The notes beneath the pieces are model-generated. The model was not told the origin of the DNA, searched no databases, and saw only the letters and a program-made list of their open reading frames with translations. From assembly GCF_900095205.1 (NCBI RefSeq), contig NZ_LT606951.1, positions 806,001 to 870,000 of the forward strand: a stretch of 64,000 nucleotides of DNA, in the 5' to 3' direction. Positions within the stretch are counted from its first letter, which is position 1, and each line of letters starts with the position of its first letter. Source of the stretch: Polynucleobacter necessarius. GTDB lineage: Bacteria > Pseudomonadota > Gammaproteobacteria > Burkholderiales > Burkholderiaceae. This document shows, piece after piece, positions 63,809 to 64,000 of the stretch. A program made the translations under genes and the position numbers.

Positions 63809-64000
63809 CTAGGGTTTAATAAAAAGGTTAATACGTTGAGCAGTAATGGCGTCTATATTTGCATCAGCCTCAACTACTAAACCTTTGTTGAGGGCTGCTT
63901 CAATCGGTTTAGCCAGAACTTTTCCTAATTCCACACCAGGCTGATCAAAACTATTGATATTCCACAATGCGCCTAATGCAGCAGTGCGATTCTCATATAG
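63809..64000 (-). CDS. pgi: glucose-6-phosphate isomerase, C-terminal part at the window edge
   Basis: The last 63 residues of a protein running leftwards and ending at TAG 63809-63811. It reads [20 protein letters not shown], then [20 protein letters not shown], matching the C-terminal Pgi signature (Y-E-x-R in the active helix, then N-S-F-D-Q-x-G-V-E-L-G-K). This enzyme interconverts glucose-6-phosphate and fructose-6-phosphate. The visible part is undamaged. It precedes the phosphohexomutase by 46 bases on the same strand, pairing two sugar-phosphate enzymes. Confidence 0.88.
   Translation of the reverse strand, partial: LYENRTAALGALWNINSFDQPGVELGKVLAKPIEAALNKGLVVEADANIDAITAQRINLFIKP

Overview
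The window reads as a chromosome segment of a betaproteobacterium of the Polynucleobacter/Burkholderiaceae type. This rests on protein style (class I fumarase, the NAD-linked Fds formate dehydrogenase, the pilMNOPQ order) and moderate, AT-leaning base composition; no rRNA marker is present. About 35 of some 50 protein genes are broken by frameshifts and premature stops, yet their remains are still easy to read in neighbouring frames. That pattern fits a recently host-restricted lineage such as the Euplotes endosymbiont Polynucleobacter necessarius. The organism name is an inference. Some one-base indels in homopolymers could instead be assembly error, but many breaks are clean in-frame stops at likely Gln or Trp codons.

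Layout. 1-7.2 kb: dead penicillin-acylase-like gene, tRNA-Leu, dead FIST sensor and PAS-GGDEF-EAL protein, a small secreted protein, and a dead tonB-exbB-exbD cluster. 7.2-11.8 kb: intact murI, fumarase, acs and tRNA-Ser. 12-16.2 kb: dead PgaC-type glycosyltransferase, a GAF fragment, and a DUF748/AsmA-like relic. 16.6-21.3 kb: dead NAD-dependent formate dehydrogenase (fdsGB fusion, fdsA). 21.4-25.1 kb: intact nadB, nadC and nadA. 25.3-31.7 kb: three dead second-messenger proteins (MASE1-PAS-GGDEF-EAL; MerR-cyclase; GAF-HD-GYP). 32-42.9 kb: a decayed type I secretion and surface locus (outer-membrane channel, ABC exporter plus a remnant of a second ATPase, HlyD adaptor, LuxR/cyclase-like regulator, ClpP-like periplasmic protein, TPR/beta-barrel protein, FecR protein). 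43-59.2 kb: a long type IV pilus cluster (pilin, pilD, pilT, fimT, pilVWX, pilY1, pilMNOPQ, pilB, pilC, lytic transglycosylase), mostly broken. 59.2-64 kb: dead MscS channel with a cyclic-nucleotide-binding domain, dead solute-binding/TRIC-channel fusion, intact phosphohexomutase, and the 3' end of pgi.

How it fits together. Intact genes serve core metabolism: peptidoglycan precursor (murI), TCA cycle (fum), acetate activation (acs), de novo NAD (nadABC), sugar phosphates (manB/algC, pgi) and tRNAs. Broken genes serve sensing of the outside, cyclic nucleotide signalling, biofilm polysaccharide, surface adhesion and secretion, pili, TonB uptake and formate oxidation. A few pilus and surface genes (pilD, fimT, pilX, pilO, the ClpP-like gene) remain open, but their partner genes are broken.
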